Shown one piece after another: positions 53,956-63,561 of a stretch of DNA of 64,000 nucleotides. The notes under the pieces were generated by a model, which made no database searches, was not told the origin of the DNA, and saw only the letters and a program-made list of their open reading frames with translations. The number at the start of each line of letters is the position of its first letter. Position 1 is the first letter of the stretch. A program made the translations under genes and the position numbers. Source of the DNA: Pneumocystis sp. 'macacae' (Eukaryota > Ascomycota > Pneumocystomycetes > Pneumocystales > Pneumocystaceae); NCBI GenBank assembly GCA_018127085.1, contig CM030735.1, forward strand, positions 62,001 through 126,000, in the 5' to 3' direction.

Positions 53956-54940
53956 TTAAGAAGAATCTTTATTTTCATTTCTTATAATATTTTTTAAGAA
54001 TGATAAAAGCTTCATCAACGCTTTTGTACGATGACTTAACATACACTTTAAAGAACAATCCATTTCAGCATATCTAGAACATTATTATTAAAGTTCAAAC
54101 AACATATAACGTACGTTTGATGACTATTAAATGGCTATCATCGTACAAATAGGATTAGAAATGTTTTGGTTAAAAATATTTCATTTTTACCTGAAAAATT
54201 GGATCCCTAAAAATCATTAATAGGATTAAGAGGAATGTCAACTCAACATACCATCCAAATACACTAGGACCACGAGCAGACACAATAGTCCCCTGGAAGT
54301 GTAAGTATGATAGTCCCGAATTCCTAATTACCTGTGTTTTTCCTTCAAAAATATGTACATCATGTCCGGGTCCTTCACAATATGCAAATATGCACACAGC
54401 CTCTGCTGTTTTATCAGAAAAAGGTATCAGAATACGCACAAGTCCTTGTGTTGTGAATTAGTTTACAGTTACAATTAAATGTATATTACATACCATCAAG
54501 CCCAAGACTGGATAAAAACCACTTTCTGTATCGATTTAAAAAAATTATAAAATCTTTTAAAACCTACATATATGGCCCAGGAAGTCCATTAAGTGCTATA
54601 AAAAAAAGACTTGTATCTTCAACAATGACAGGCTTTTTAACCTATTGAAACATGTCAAGATAGTTCCATATATATTTCTTAATATACAATATCAGCTGCC
54701 CTTTTGCATTTATCTATTACTATTTCATGTAACTCTCCTTGTATTTCAGGTACTTCGAGACTAATCAACATCTTTTACATGTTTAATAAAAACATACGCT
54801 CTAAAAAAACACATGTCAATTCGAATTCTATATCACAAATTGCTTTAATTTCTTCAGCCTTTTTCACATTTCCTGTAACAAAAACTGAAAATTAGATATT
54901 TTATCAAAAACTTTATCTCTTTTCTACCTATTTCTTGCAT
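53956..54940 (-). CDS. HAM1: Inosine triphosphate pyrophosphatase (Ham1)
   Basis: Removes non-canonical ITP/XTP from the nucleotide pool. Around eight very short exons. Start MQEI (13 bases, then an intron), followed by VFVTGNVKKAEEIKAI, EIQGELHEIVIDKCKRAADIV, KKPVIVEDTSLFFIALNGLPGPY, KWFLSSLG, AEAVCIFAYCEGPGHDVHIFEGKTQ, GTIVSARGPSVFGW, DPIFQ, PFNSHQTYAEMD and a closing SHRTKALMKLLSFL. Each splice restores the family order, for example GKTQ to GTIV and FGW to DPIF, the latter a 15-base coding exon between two introns. All substrate-binding blocks (TGN, EDTSL, FGWDP, SHR) are present. Confidence 0.9.
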
Positions 54941-55207
54941 TTTTTTTAACAATAGAAGTAAACCAAAAACAAAAAAATATAAAACATCAAAATATTTAAA
55001 CAAAACCACAAATACATTACTTATATATCACAAAAACATTTTATCTATTTATATATAAAAAATAAGCTATATGTATACGAAAAACCTTTAATGAGAAAAA
55101 CATATTATTTTATATAAATAAAACATATTTTATAAATTTTCATAAAATATCATTCTCAAAAGATTCTTTAAAATACTAATTTTGTATATTTTCGAAAAGA
55201 TACGCGC

Positions 55208-56853
55208 TTAGATTTTCCTAGATGTACTATTCCTAGGCAAAGTTCTAGTAAAAGGGAGGAAGGTTTTCCCGCCCATATAACTCTGCAAAGGTTCAGGAAT
55301 GTTTACACCCTAAAAACATTAATTATTATAATAAATGGAAGAATAAACAACATCTGGTGTTTGATAATTTTCTAATATACAACATAATGTTCTAGTCACT
55401 GCACAAAGAGTAGCATTTAAACAATGCACATATTTCTTTTCTTTATCTCCTAAACGCTTGATACCACAACGAATCTCAAGATTTCTAGACTGATAATCTG
55501 TACAGTTTGAACAACTTACTAACTCCTTGTATTCTCCTTGAAACGGAAACCAAGCTTCTAAATCATATTTTTTTGAAGCAGCATTATTTAATGCACCAGA
55601 AACAATAGAAACAATTCGATAGGGAAGATTGAGAGACATATAAAACTCTTCAGCAGTAGAAATCATTTCTTCAAACATAATCCAAGAAGATTCAGGAGAA
55701 GTAATCAAAAATTGCTCAATCTAAAACAATTAACCAATAAACTAAGAGAAAAAAGGGAAAAGACCTTATCAAATTGATGAACCCTAAATATTCCCCACGT
55801 ATCTTTTCCATGTGCACCTGCTTCTCTTCGGTAACAAGCACTAATTCCAGCATATCTTCGAAAATAAACATATTTTCCATTAAAAGATATATACTTACTT
55901 AATAGGAAGTTGTTCGTTAGGCGTTTCAAACCACTCATTAGAATGGAAAGCAGAAATCGGCTGTTCAGATGTTGCAATAAGATATTTTTCATCATCTCCA
56001 TCTATGACCTAAGAAATAAATAAAATATAATACAAAAACAATACAAACCTTATAAAGTTGTTGATCGAAATCATCCAATTCCGCTGTCTTACTCATTATA
56101 TCTTTGTTCATCATATGTGGTGTCTGTAAAACGATATAACCTCTTTCTATAAGAAAATTCAAAGAATAATTGATCAACGCCTGACTAAGAAGAACAGCAC
56201 ATCCTTTTAGAAAATAACCTCTATGTCCAGCTACTTTAACACCTCTTTCTGGATCATAACCATCTAGTCTTAGCAAAACCTCGTGATGTGATAAACAATC
56301 CTTTTTTTCAGCAATACTTCCTGGGGACCATGTACGAATCACCTCGTTATCGTCCTTACACCGGTTTTTCTCTGAAAAAAAAAAATCAAAATACTCACCT
56401 CGTTATTACTTACTGGAACAGAATCATGAACAATATTTCCCACCATTTTGAGTGTCTGCCTTAATGCTCGCTCCTTCTCAGACTCCAATACTTCTACTTC
56501 CTTGCGTTTGAGCTGTAACTCCTGCTTCTTAACAAGTAGAGGAAGCACATCCTCTTTGGACTGAAAAAATTAACAATATCATCATTTTATATATGAAAAA
56601 CCTTAATTTTGGCAGATATTTCTTTCTGAAGAGTATTCATCTCTCGATTTAACGAATCAAGAACAAACCTCTCTAAAACACAAAACTAAGCTTTTTGTTT
56701 TGAAAAAACAGTATCTGCACCTGCCGTCCATGATTTATATAAAACAAGAATTTGATCAACAATTTCAACTGAAGAGCCCCGTTTTTTTTGAGATTCTTTG
56801 ATCTTCTCCGGATCACCCCCCTTTTCCGACAGAAAAAGATAAATATCAAGCAT
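55208..56853 (-). CDS. SES1: Seryl-tRNA synthetase, cytosolic
   Basis: Class II synthetase. The amino half is the tRNA-binding coiled coil ([80 protein letters not shown]). The catalytic domain has [80 protein letters not shown], motif 2 [66 protein letters not shown] and motif 3 region [23 protein letters not shown]. The last exon gives [14 protein letters not shown]. At least six short introns. Start ATG 56853 fits family length. Confidence 0.94.
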
Positions 56854-56975
56854 TGTTTAAAGCAATTTAACCTTTTAACGGGCTTATTAATCCTTATCTT
56901 TTTTTATCGTTAGATAGAACTGTGCCGTTGCCATAACAGAAACCTAAAATCAACGACTTCTTTTACCATAGACAA

Positions 56976-57284
56976 ATGAAAACATCTAGTGGTATACATT
57001 TCCACCCTCCAACAAAGGTGAATATATTATTCAAAACTCCAAAGCTTACTATTAGGTTCATACTATACTTTCTCAAATTCTTGGGGCATCTATGTGGTTT
57101 TTCATACTTTATAGAATGAAACAAGATGGGCCTGTTATTTTGGTAAAAATATTCCTTAGATACTATTGTTCCGTTCTTACAGTAGATTAGGGCATTAAGC
57201 ATCCTTGGGAAGTGCGTATTTCCCTTATTTTGTGTTTCAACCGTTAATTTTTACAAGGACCATAAATCAGATGAAAAACACTAA
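56976..57284 (+). CDS. Tiny mitochondrial complex I accessory subunit (NDUFB2-like)
   Basis: Four exons (56976-57017, 57056-57142, 57191-57211, 57258-57284) splice to 58 residues. The protein has a histidine-rich start (GIHFHPP), one membrane helix with VHTILSQILGASMWFFILYRMKQDGPVILG, and IKHPWEDH. The AMWFWxxYRxxxDGPVxLG-HPW pattern is what I know from fungal NDUFB2-type (AGGG) subunits of NADH:ubiquinone oxidoreductase. All junctions are GT-AG and frame-preserving. The gene is too fragmented for ordinary ORF finding and overlaps a meaningless minus-strand frame. It diverges from SES1 with 122 bases between starts. Family assignment is from memory and moderately sure. Confidence 0.6.
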
Positions 57285-58053
57285 AAATAATTGTCTATCA
57301 ACAAATAAAATGCGTAAAGAAATACTAAAATACGTACCATGCACGCTTTGTCGGATGGGAATGCACAAGTGAACACGTGGAGAATCGTAGCAGTACAATA
57401 CATGCTTTTTCAATCTATTTACAAAACCAATCGCCATCATCTGTTATATCTAGACACACATTAGACACACGTTAAACATAACCTAAATACATATTAAATA
57501 CACACTAATTCACTCAATATAGATGTAAAATTCTAAAAAGTGTTTATGTAATTTGCATAGCTAAGCATCTGTCAAATCAAATATACATTAAAAATCCATC
57601 CATGTTTATTGACTATTTTTGATATCTATAATTAAACATTGTCCGTTGTAAAAATACATTGACTGTAAAAAAACAAATAATAGTTATTGTGTATTAAATC
57701 TTATTAAGCAGAATGTTTAAATAACATGGCATTTTTTCAGAAATTAAAGAATTTGGCACTACATTCTATTTTAAATAAAATACTAGTAGATTGTTATTCA
57801 TTTCAAGACGTTTTGTTATATTTACCCAGCTGTAGAAATGGAGCCTATCGTAAAAACGAATTAAAATTTTAAAAATATCAAAATATTTTAAAAGAGACAA
57901 TAGCTACACCGAATCTACATATTTACTCATTTTAAAAAACCCCGCTTCTCTGCTTGCGGGAACTACAATGGTCTTGCGGCTTTTTCAAAACCTTCAACAC
58001 TTTCTAACAGTATTCTAGATCAAGTTAATCTACATGTTTTTATCACAAAGGAC
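57285..58053. other. Intergenic region at the left edge of the GC island
   Basis: 0.77 kb. The first part is AT-rich; at 57,950-57,980 the stem CCCGC ... GCGGG (around CCCGCTTCTCTGCTTGCGGG) marks the beginning of rising G+C. No gene identified; the short frame beginning ATGGTCTTG at about 57,968 ends after 16 codons. Confidence 0.55.
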
Positions 58054-59044
58054 ATGCTAAATAGACATTTGTGCAGCAAAGAGGGCCCGGATATGCCCAA
58101 AGACAGCAGCCCAGAATCTCCTCGCGGCACAGATGTTTTCATAAACCCAGCAACTAGACAAGGCATCCATTTGGAAGCACTTTCTCCGGAAAAAATGGAG
58201 TATTTGATAAAAAAGGCACAGGAAAACCTCGATGCTCTTTCAAAAACATCCCCTGCGTCCAAAGAAGCGGACCATCGCGAAAACACCACACAAAACACCA
58301 GGCAAAAGTAAAAATCTGCCAATGCCATACCTGCTCTAAAAAAACAGCGCTTCTGAATCAAGCAGCTACCACTTCACCCCTGCCTACATATCAAAAACCG
58401 GATGCATCTCCTCTATAAACCCACTGGTCTTCGAGAAAAACTACAAAGTAATTAATGACGATATAAACCGCCCTCTCGACTACAACCCTCCACTCAGTCG
58501 CAAGCAAAGACAAAAAGTAAGTCCCCCACCCCTCAGCTACCATGATGAAAAGCCTTTTCAAAGCAAGCACTGGCATCTGTCTGCTTGCTGTGCAGAATAG
58601 CGTCATAGTTACACTGATACACCCTCCCTTACTGCCCCTCTTCCTGCCCCTCTTCCCCGCACTAACCCCTACTAGAAACAAAAAGAAACCGCTGGCAAGG
58701 ACTGGTTCCACCTCCCCAGGCCCGAACTCACACAGGCCCTCAAGACCGAGCTCCAGCTGCTCAAAATGAGAAACGTCCTCGACCCCAAGCGCCACTACAA
58801 AAAAGACAACCACAGACCCCCTCCACACTACTTCCACATAGGAACCCTCGTCGACGACGTCCTCAACACCCCCTTCCAGGACTTTTCCACAAAAAAAACC
58901 TCCTCCATTCTCGACGAGATCCTCCTCGACCACGACCGCCGCCGCTACTTCAAGGACAGGTATGCCGACATCCAGAGCACCAAGATGTCCGGCAGGAAGG
59001 CCTTCTATGCCGCACTCAAGCAGCGCCGCACCTCCCTCCGCTGA
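58054..59044 (+). CDS. FCF2: rRNA processing protein Fcf2
   Basis: Nucleolar factor required for early pre-rRNA cleavage in 18S maturation. Three exons (introns 58308-58347 and 58517-58675) give 263 residues. Visible family blocks are the carboxy half: KQKETAGKDWFHLPRPELTQALKTELQLLKMRNVLDPKRHYKKD, PPHYFHIGTLVDD and the tail RRRYFKDRYADIQSTKMSGRKAFY. The third exon begins exactly where GKDWFHLPRPE is needed. The start could also be the ATG at 58093 (MPKDSSPE). Base composition rises along the gene: 45% G+C by count at 58441-58500 and 63% at 58921-58980. The second intron is GC-rich and long for this genome. Confidence 0.9.
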
Positions 59045-59349
59045 GCCGCCCTCAGCCAGACCCCCACCCCCGGCACCCGTGTACACACGTGTGTCCGGTT
59101 ACACCGGACACGCCGCCCGCGATTCAACACCGTTGCCGCGCACACCTGTATCCGCCATCTGCATCTACTGCTATATACACTACATGCACTGTATGCCTGC
59201 TAATATACCCACTATGTACATCTGCCACCACACCCCTCTGCTTGCCACATGTACACCTACCGTGCGCAACTGCCATACACGTCGCCCACACTCCGCACAC
59301 CCGCATATACTCCGCACACCCGGACACCCACATGCCCTCTCCCGCTGCT
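59045..59349. other. Convergent spacer in the GC island
   Basis: 0.3 kb between the FCF2 and YOP1 stops. GC- and CA-rich (CACACCCG runs). It contains a perfect 9-bp inverted repeat at 59091-59111. Long open frames here on both strands are chance products of the low number of stops in GC-rich DNA. Confidence 0.6.
59091..59111. repeat. Perfect 9-bp inverted repeat between two gene ends
   Basis: GTGTCCGGT (59091-59099) and ACCGGACAC (59103-59111) flank the 3-base loop TAC. It lies 47 bases after the FCF2 stop, between convergent genes, and could act in 3' end formation. Confidence 0.7.
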
Positions 59350-60057
59350 CTACTCTGCACGCACATGCCCCGCCCCCACACACCGCGCATACACCGGATG
59401 CACCACCGCCCAGTAGATCCTCTCCGCCCCCCGGAACTGCGGCAGCGCCAGATACACAATAAACACCGACTTGGCAAAGTAGTAGCATGCTGCCCCGTCA
59501 GCCTCGCTCCCCCCTGCCACACCTACGCATCCAGTACAGCACCGCCTCCTCATAGTGCTCAACCAGCACCAGCCATGCATAGATCACCCTGTCCCGTCAG
59601 CCCCCCTTCGCGCTGCCCCGGCAACACTCTATGGCAACCCCATGGCAACCCTTCCCACGCTACCCCACACTACCCCGCACTCCTGCCCAAAACAGAAGAG
59701 TGTCCCGCACCCACTCACCAGTATGCAAGCCACTGCGTGCTCCCCGCCCTGCTTGCCTCCTCCACCGCCCTGACCGACCAGTATGCCGCCGGCACACACC
59801 CGAGCACATTCGACAGCAGCCGTCCCCCGACATTTGCAAAGACAAGCACACTGTACACTGCCGCTGCCGCACCCATGACATACACCTGTCGTCAGCACAC
59901 ACCAGTGCCGCGACATACCTTGTTGACTCCCGCCTGCCGCTCAAGACTGTTGAGACAGCCATAGCGGCTGAGCTGCACCGTCAGCCTGCACCACCACTCC
60001 ACATACCTCGCGGTCCAAACGCGAAATCTGCGCCTGCAGTCTGTCCTGGAACGACAT
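59350..60057 (-). CDS. YOP1: ER-shaping TB2/DP1/HVA22 family protein Yop1 (REEP)
   Basis: Yop1 curves tubular ER through hairpin membrane helices. Five exons on the minus strand (60007-60057, 59919-59972, 59719-59885, 59527-59588, 59350-59489) splice to 157 residues. The protein opens MSFQDRLQAQISRLDRE, then LSRYGCLNSLERQAGVNK and VYVMGAAAAVYSVLVFANVGGRLLSNVLGCVPAAYWSVRAVEEASRAGSTQWLAYW, VIYAWLVLVEHYEEAVLYWM and YYFAKSVFIVYLALPQFRGAERIYWAVVHPVYAR, matching the family throughout (NxGG, PAAYxSxRA, LPQFRGAxxIY). Introns are GC-rich, 33-37 bases except one of 130. All donors are GT and acceptors CAG. Codons are strongly GC-ending. It is easily missed because each exon is short. Confidence 0.9.
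59612..59625. promoter_or_regulatory. Near-perfect X-box (RFX site) in YOP1 intron 3
   Basis: GCTGCC-CC-GGCAAC matches the RFX consensus GTNRCC-N(0-3)-RGYAAC in 11 of 12 defined positions. Two further GGCAAC half-sites follow at 59633-59638 and 59644-59649, all within the only long YOP1 intron (59589-59718), about 0.45-0.5 kb from the RFX start. Confidence 0.5.
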
Positions 60058-60113
60058 GCGGGCGCGGAGCACCGCCCGCGCTTAAGAGGGCTTTGCCCTC
60101 GGAGGCGCAGGCA
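60058..60113. promoter_or_regulatory. 56-bp divergent intergenic region of YOP1 and the RFX gene
   Basis: Only 56 bases separate the start codons of YOP1 (60057) and the RFX gene (60114). It includes the perfect hairpin GAGGGC-TTT-GCCCTC at 60086-60100 and CG-rich flanks, with no TATA. Both 5' untranslated leaders must overlap the other gene unless starts lie further inside. Confidence 0.7.
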
Positions 60114-61909
60114 ATGATGCGCTATGGGTTTGGCGAAGACTCGTTTGGCGACCGGGGAGTCGACGCAGATGCAGACCACCAGGAGCTGCGGCGGGTGACA
60201 CTTGAGAATCTGTCGCTGTCGATGGAGGAGCTTGCAGGCAAGGTGCGGGAGGAGGAGTGTGGTGCACAGGCAGAGAAGTATCGGCAGGTCTTTGGGATTA
60301 GCTGGTGGGTTGAGGAGCGGGGGACAGGCTGACAGACAGGCTGATGCGGCACTGCGAGGCAATCCCAGACGTAGCAGTGCCGCGGAACAGGATCTATGCG
60401 CACTATGTTGCAGTCTGTGCAGGAGAGCGGATCAAGCCGCTGAACCCGGCGTCGTTTGGGAAGCTGGTCCGGATGGTCTATCCCGACATCAAGACGCGGC
60501 GGCTGGGGGTCCGGGGGCAGTCCAAGTACCACTACTGCGGGATGAAGCTGCGGGACGAGGCGGGGGCAGAGCAGGGCGAGCGGGGAGAGCGGGGGTTTCT
60601 CAAGGGCCTGGAGCCGCTGCTGGAGGACAAGGGCGATGGGGGAGAGGCACGGGGGGGGCGGGAGGGGTGCGTGGAGTTTGTCTTCAAGTCAAAGCACCTG
60701 CACTTCCCGGCACAGGGCGCAGACCGGGACCGGGGGGCGTTTGCGCTGCCGGGGATCGAGGAGTATGTGGGGAGCGAGGTTGACGGGGACACAAAGAACA
60801 CGCTGACGTCGCTGTACACGTCGCACTGCAGCTCGCTGATTGAGTCGGTGCGGTACATGCGGCTGAAGCAGGTGGGTGTGTGGTTGCCGGGGCAACGCTG
60901 AATGTGCAGTTTCTGACAATGACGGGGTCGTTCCACAGCTCGCTGACGGGGGCGGTGCAGGAGCTGCTTGCGTCGGAACAGGTGGCGAAGTGGGTGCAGA
61001 AGGCGGACTTTGAGATGTACAGGGTGGGTGTGTGTGGGGGCGAGGGGGGGCTGACGGGGACAGGAGATTGTGCGGCTGCTGTCGCCGCTGGCGCTGCAGG
61101 TGGTGCCGCCGCAGATCCTGTCGTCGCTGCGGGTGCTGTCGTCGACGCTGATCAGCCACCTGACGCACACGCTGTCGATGCAGCCGGGACACTTTGTGCG
61201 GGCGAAGGTGGTGCCGGCGGTGGCGTTTTCGGCGCTGCTGTCGCGGCTGCTGCGGGTAAACGACACGGCCCATGCAGCGGCGCGGTTTCTGACGAATCCG
61301 GCGGACCGGGAGCTGATGAAGAACGACTGGGTGCGGTATATTGATGCACGGGCGATCGTGAACCGGGAGCTGCCGTGCAGGGAGGATGAGGCGGTCCGGA
61401 TCCTCAACGACATTATCCAGCTGCTGTATGGGGCGGGACAGGGCAAGGGGGAGAAGGGGGAGGAGGGCCGGGAGGGGGGGAGCGGCCTGGACGGGGCGCT
61501 GAACCGGTGGGCAGACTATTTTTCGGCGCTGCCGAGCCGGTTCCCGAATGTGTCGCCGAAGCTGTTTCTGCTGTGTGCGGGGACGGTTGAGACGGCGATT
61601 CTGCGGGAGATCACGGTGGCGGGGGGGGAGTCGTTTGGGGCGTGGTGGGTTGTGCGGTGCTGGATCGACGAGTGGATGTGCTGGATCAGCGAGCGCGGGG
61701 GGTTTCTGGAGATCCAGCTGATGGACCAGATCGGGCTTGTGCCCGACAAGGCGGGCGACGCGCCGGTGCTGCCTGAGGATGCAGGGGCGACGCTTGCAGC
61801 GGCACTGTGCATGGACCCGGGAGCGGCGAATGGGGCGATTGAGCCGCACGCCGACACGAAGAACGACGACTATCTCAGCATGGTTTTTGATGCGAACGGC
61901 AGCACATAG
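60114..61909 (+). CDS. RFX-family winged-helix transcription factor (Sak1/Rfx1 type)
   Basis: Four exons (introns 60305-60339, 60872-60909, 61024-61063) give 560 residues. The RFX DNA-binding domain starts near residue 55: EKYRQVFGISWLMRHCEAIPDVAVPRNRIYAHYVAVCAGERIKPLNPASFGKLVRMVYPDIKTRRLGVRGQSKYHYCGMKL, with all contacts for the X-box recognisable. The carboxy part includes the conserved B/C and dimerisation regions (LQVVPPQILSSLRVLSSTLISHLTHTLS, AHAAARFLTNPADRELMKNDW, LNRWADYFSALPSRFPNVSPKLFLLCAGTVETAILREI). Fission yeast Sak1 and budding yeast Rfx1/Crt1 are relatives; Crt1 represses DNA damage genes and its own gene. The amino part is very short. Codons end almost only in G or C. Confidence 0.93.
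60883..60896 (+). promoter_or_regulatory. Perfect X-box inside intron 2 of the RFX gene
   Basis: GTTGCC-GG-GGCAAC agrees with the RFX consensus GTNRCC-N(0-3)-RGYAAC at every defined position and is a full inverted repeat. It lies entirely within a 38-base intron of the RFX gene itself (60872-60909), so it is free of coding constraint. Confidence 0.65.
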
Positions 61910-61920
61910 CAGATGCCTGT

Positions 61921-61944
61921 GCGGCACGCCGTGCGGCACGCCGT
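61921..61944. repeat. 12-bp tandem duplication upstream of the DnaJ gene
   Basis: GCGGCACGCCGT occurs twice directly adjacent, right after the RFX stop codon. A nearby GGCAAC half X-box lies at about 61,963. Confidence 0.85.
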
Positions 61945-61980
61945 GGTTCAGGCACCCTTGGCAACCGCAGCAGCAACGGG

Positions 61981-61998
61981 TCACGTGTGTGCACGTGA
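61981..61998. promoter_or_regulatory. Paired CACGTG boxes in an interrupted palindrome
   Basis: TCACGTG and CACGTGA face each other across a 4-base spacer (61981-61998). CACGTG is the classic bHLH site (Cbf1/Pho4 type). It is located about 170 bases before the DnaJ start codon. Confidence 0.5.
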
Positions 61999-62012
61999 GC
62001 AAACCACGAGCA

Positions 62013-62025
62013 GAAGCTTCTCGAA
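62013..62025 (+). promoter_or_regulatory. Heat shock element upstream of the DnaJ gene
   Basis: GAAGCTTCTCGAA is a perfect three-unit HSE (GAA-nn-TTC-nn-GAA), the binding site of trimeric heat shock factor. It sits 144 bases before the start of a SIS1/psi1-like Hsp40 gene, a known HSF target class. Confidence 0.75.
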
Positions 62026-62168
62026 CGTTTGTCGTTTATCGGCCGAAGGCCAAAGATATAAAAGGCCGACGTCCCGCTCAGGCAGGCAAGAGAAGCCGTC
62101 AAGAAGAGGTCGAGAGGAGAGAGCGAGAGGACGGAGAGGCGGGCAGACGGATGGGAAATCAGTAGAAA

Positions 62169-63351
62169 ATGGTCAAAGATCAGAAGCTTTATCGGTTTCT
62201 GGAGATTGGGCCGGATGCAGACGAAAACGCGATCCGGAAGGCGTACCGGAAGCTGGCGCTTAAGTACCATCCGGACAAGAATCCGGCGGGGGCGGAGCGG
62301 TTTAAAGGTGCAGGAAGGATGGGCGTTTGGGCGTGTCTGATGTTTTGGCGCAGAAATTAGTCTTGCGTATGAGATCTTGAGTGACCCGAAGCGGCGACAG
62401 CTATACGACCAGTATGGGCTGACGGAGGGCCAGCCGCAGCCCGATGCGGGGTTTCCGGGGGGGCCGGGGGGGTTCCATGGGTTTTCGACGCGGATGGGCA
62501 ATGGACAGTCGTTTTTCTTTTCAACCGGGGGGCCGGACGGGGGATCGCGGTTTAATCCGTCGTCGGCACACGATGTCTTTGCATCGTTTATGAAGAATTT
62601 TGGAAGCAGCTTTGGTGCCGGCGATGCCGACGATTTCAACATGGGGGATATGTCAGGGGGCTTTGGACGCTTCTTCAATATAGGGGGGGGCGGGGGGATG
62701 CATGGTGCGCGTATGGGCGATGCTGCAATGAAGCGGGACAGTGCCGCCGAGCGGGAGATTGTTACCAAGCCGCTTCCGCTGACACTCGAAGAGTAAGTGC
62801 TGCTTGCCCGGTGTTTTGCACGCGCTGCTTTTTCGTGCCGCGTCTGACCCGTTCGCAGATTATTCAAGGGCACAACCAAGCGTATGAAGATTAAGCGCAA
62901 GGTCTGTGCTGGCGGGACGATGCGCCAGGAAGAACGCATTCTCGAGGTCCAGGTCAAGCCCGGCTGGAAACCCGGCACCAAGATCAAGTTTTCCCGAGAA
63001 GGCGATGAAAAGCCCAATGGCACCGTGCAAGATGTACACTTTATCGTCGAGGAAAAGCCGCATCCTCTCTTCAAAAGAATAGGCGATAATCTGATCACCG
63101 ACTTGGAGCTTACATTAGTCGAAGCGCTTACCGGGTTCTCGAAAACCGTTACTACTATCGATGGAAAGCATTTGAAGATTACAAGTACGAATCCAGTACA
63201 GCCGAACCACGAAATATCCTATCCTGGTCATGGCATGCCTCATTCCAAAGATCCTTCTGTACGTGGAGATCTAGTCGTTGTCTGCAAAGTCACCTTCCCG
63301 TTAACCATCTCGCCTGAAAAAAAAGCAGCACTTAAGCAAATATTTACGTAG
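62169..63351 (+). CDS. SIS1: Type II DnaJ (Hsp40) chaperone, Sis1/Psi1
   Basis: Cytosolic/nuclear Hsp70 co-chaperone. Three exons (introns 62308-62353 and 62793-62858) give 356 residues. The J-domain ([34 protein letters not shown], with HPD) is followed by a G/F-rich region ([29 protein letters not shown]) and the two carboxy peptide-binding domains ([81 protein letters not shown]). No zinc-finger cysteine repeats, so type II. Within its last exon G+C drops from 33 of 60 bases at 62881-62940 to 21 of 60 at 63301-63360, marking the right edge of the GC island. An HSE precedes it. Confidence 0.95.
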
Positions 63352-63561
63352 AATCAGCATGATATACATATATATTATAGCAATCCGATTTCGAATTCCC
63401 ATTAAATATCGTATATATGGCAACTGTGTATAATAAATAGATGTGGTTTTTTCAGCGAAAGAGCAAAAAATTAAATGCTTGGCTGATGTTTTAAATTTTC
63501 ATATTACGCATAAAATGTACATATAAACATTTGAAATACCATATTTAAAATAACAACTCGT

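Noticed and set aside
59089..59964. Long plus-strand open frame of about 290 codons in the GC-rich island
   Set aside because: It is antisense to YOP1, whose five exons have clear family homology. The translation is composition-driven (P, T, H, C rich), and stops are rare in GC-rich DNA.
60689..63098. Long minus-strand open frames of 300-440 codons under the RFX and DnaJ genes
   Set aside because: They are mirror images of GC-ending codons on the plus strand and show no recognisable domain.
58054..63351. GC island as horizontally acquired DNA or a contaminant contig joined by mistake
   Set aside because: The composition changes gradually inside FCF2 and inside one DnaJ exon, and the genes are ordinary fungal genes with the same intron style. 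It cannot be fully excluded without read data.
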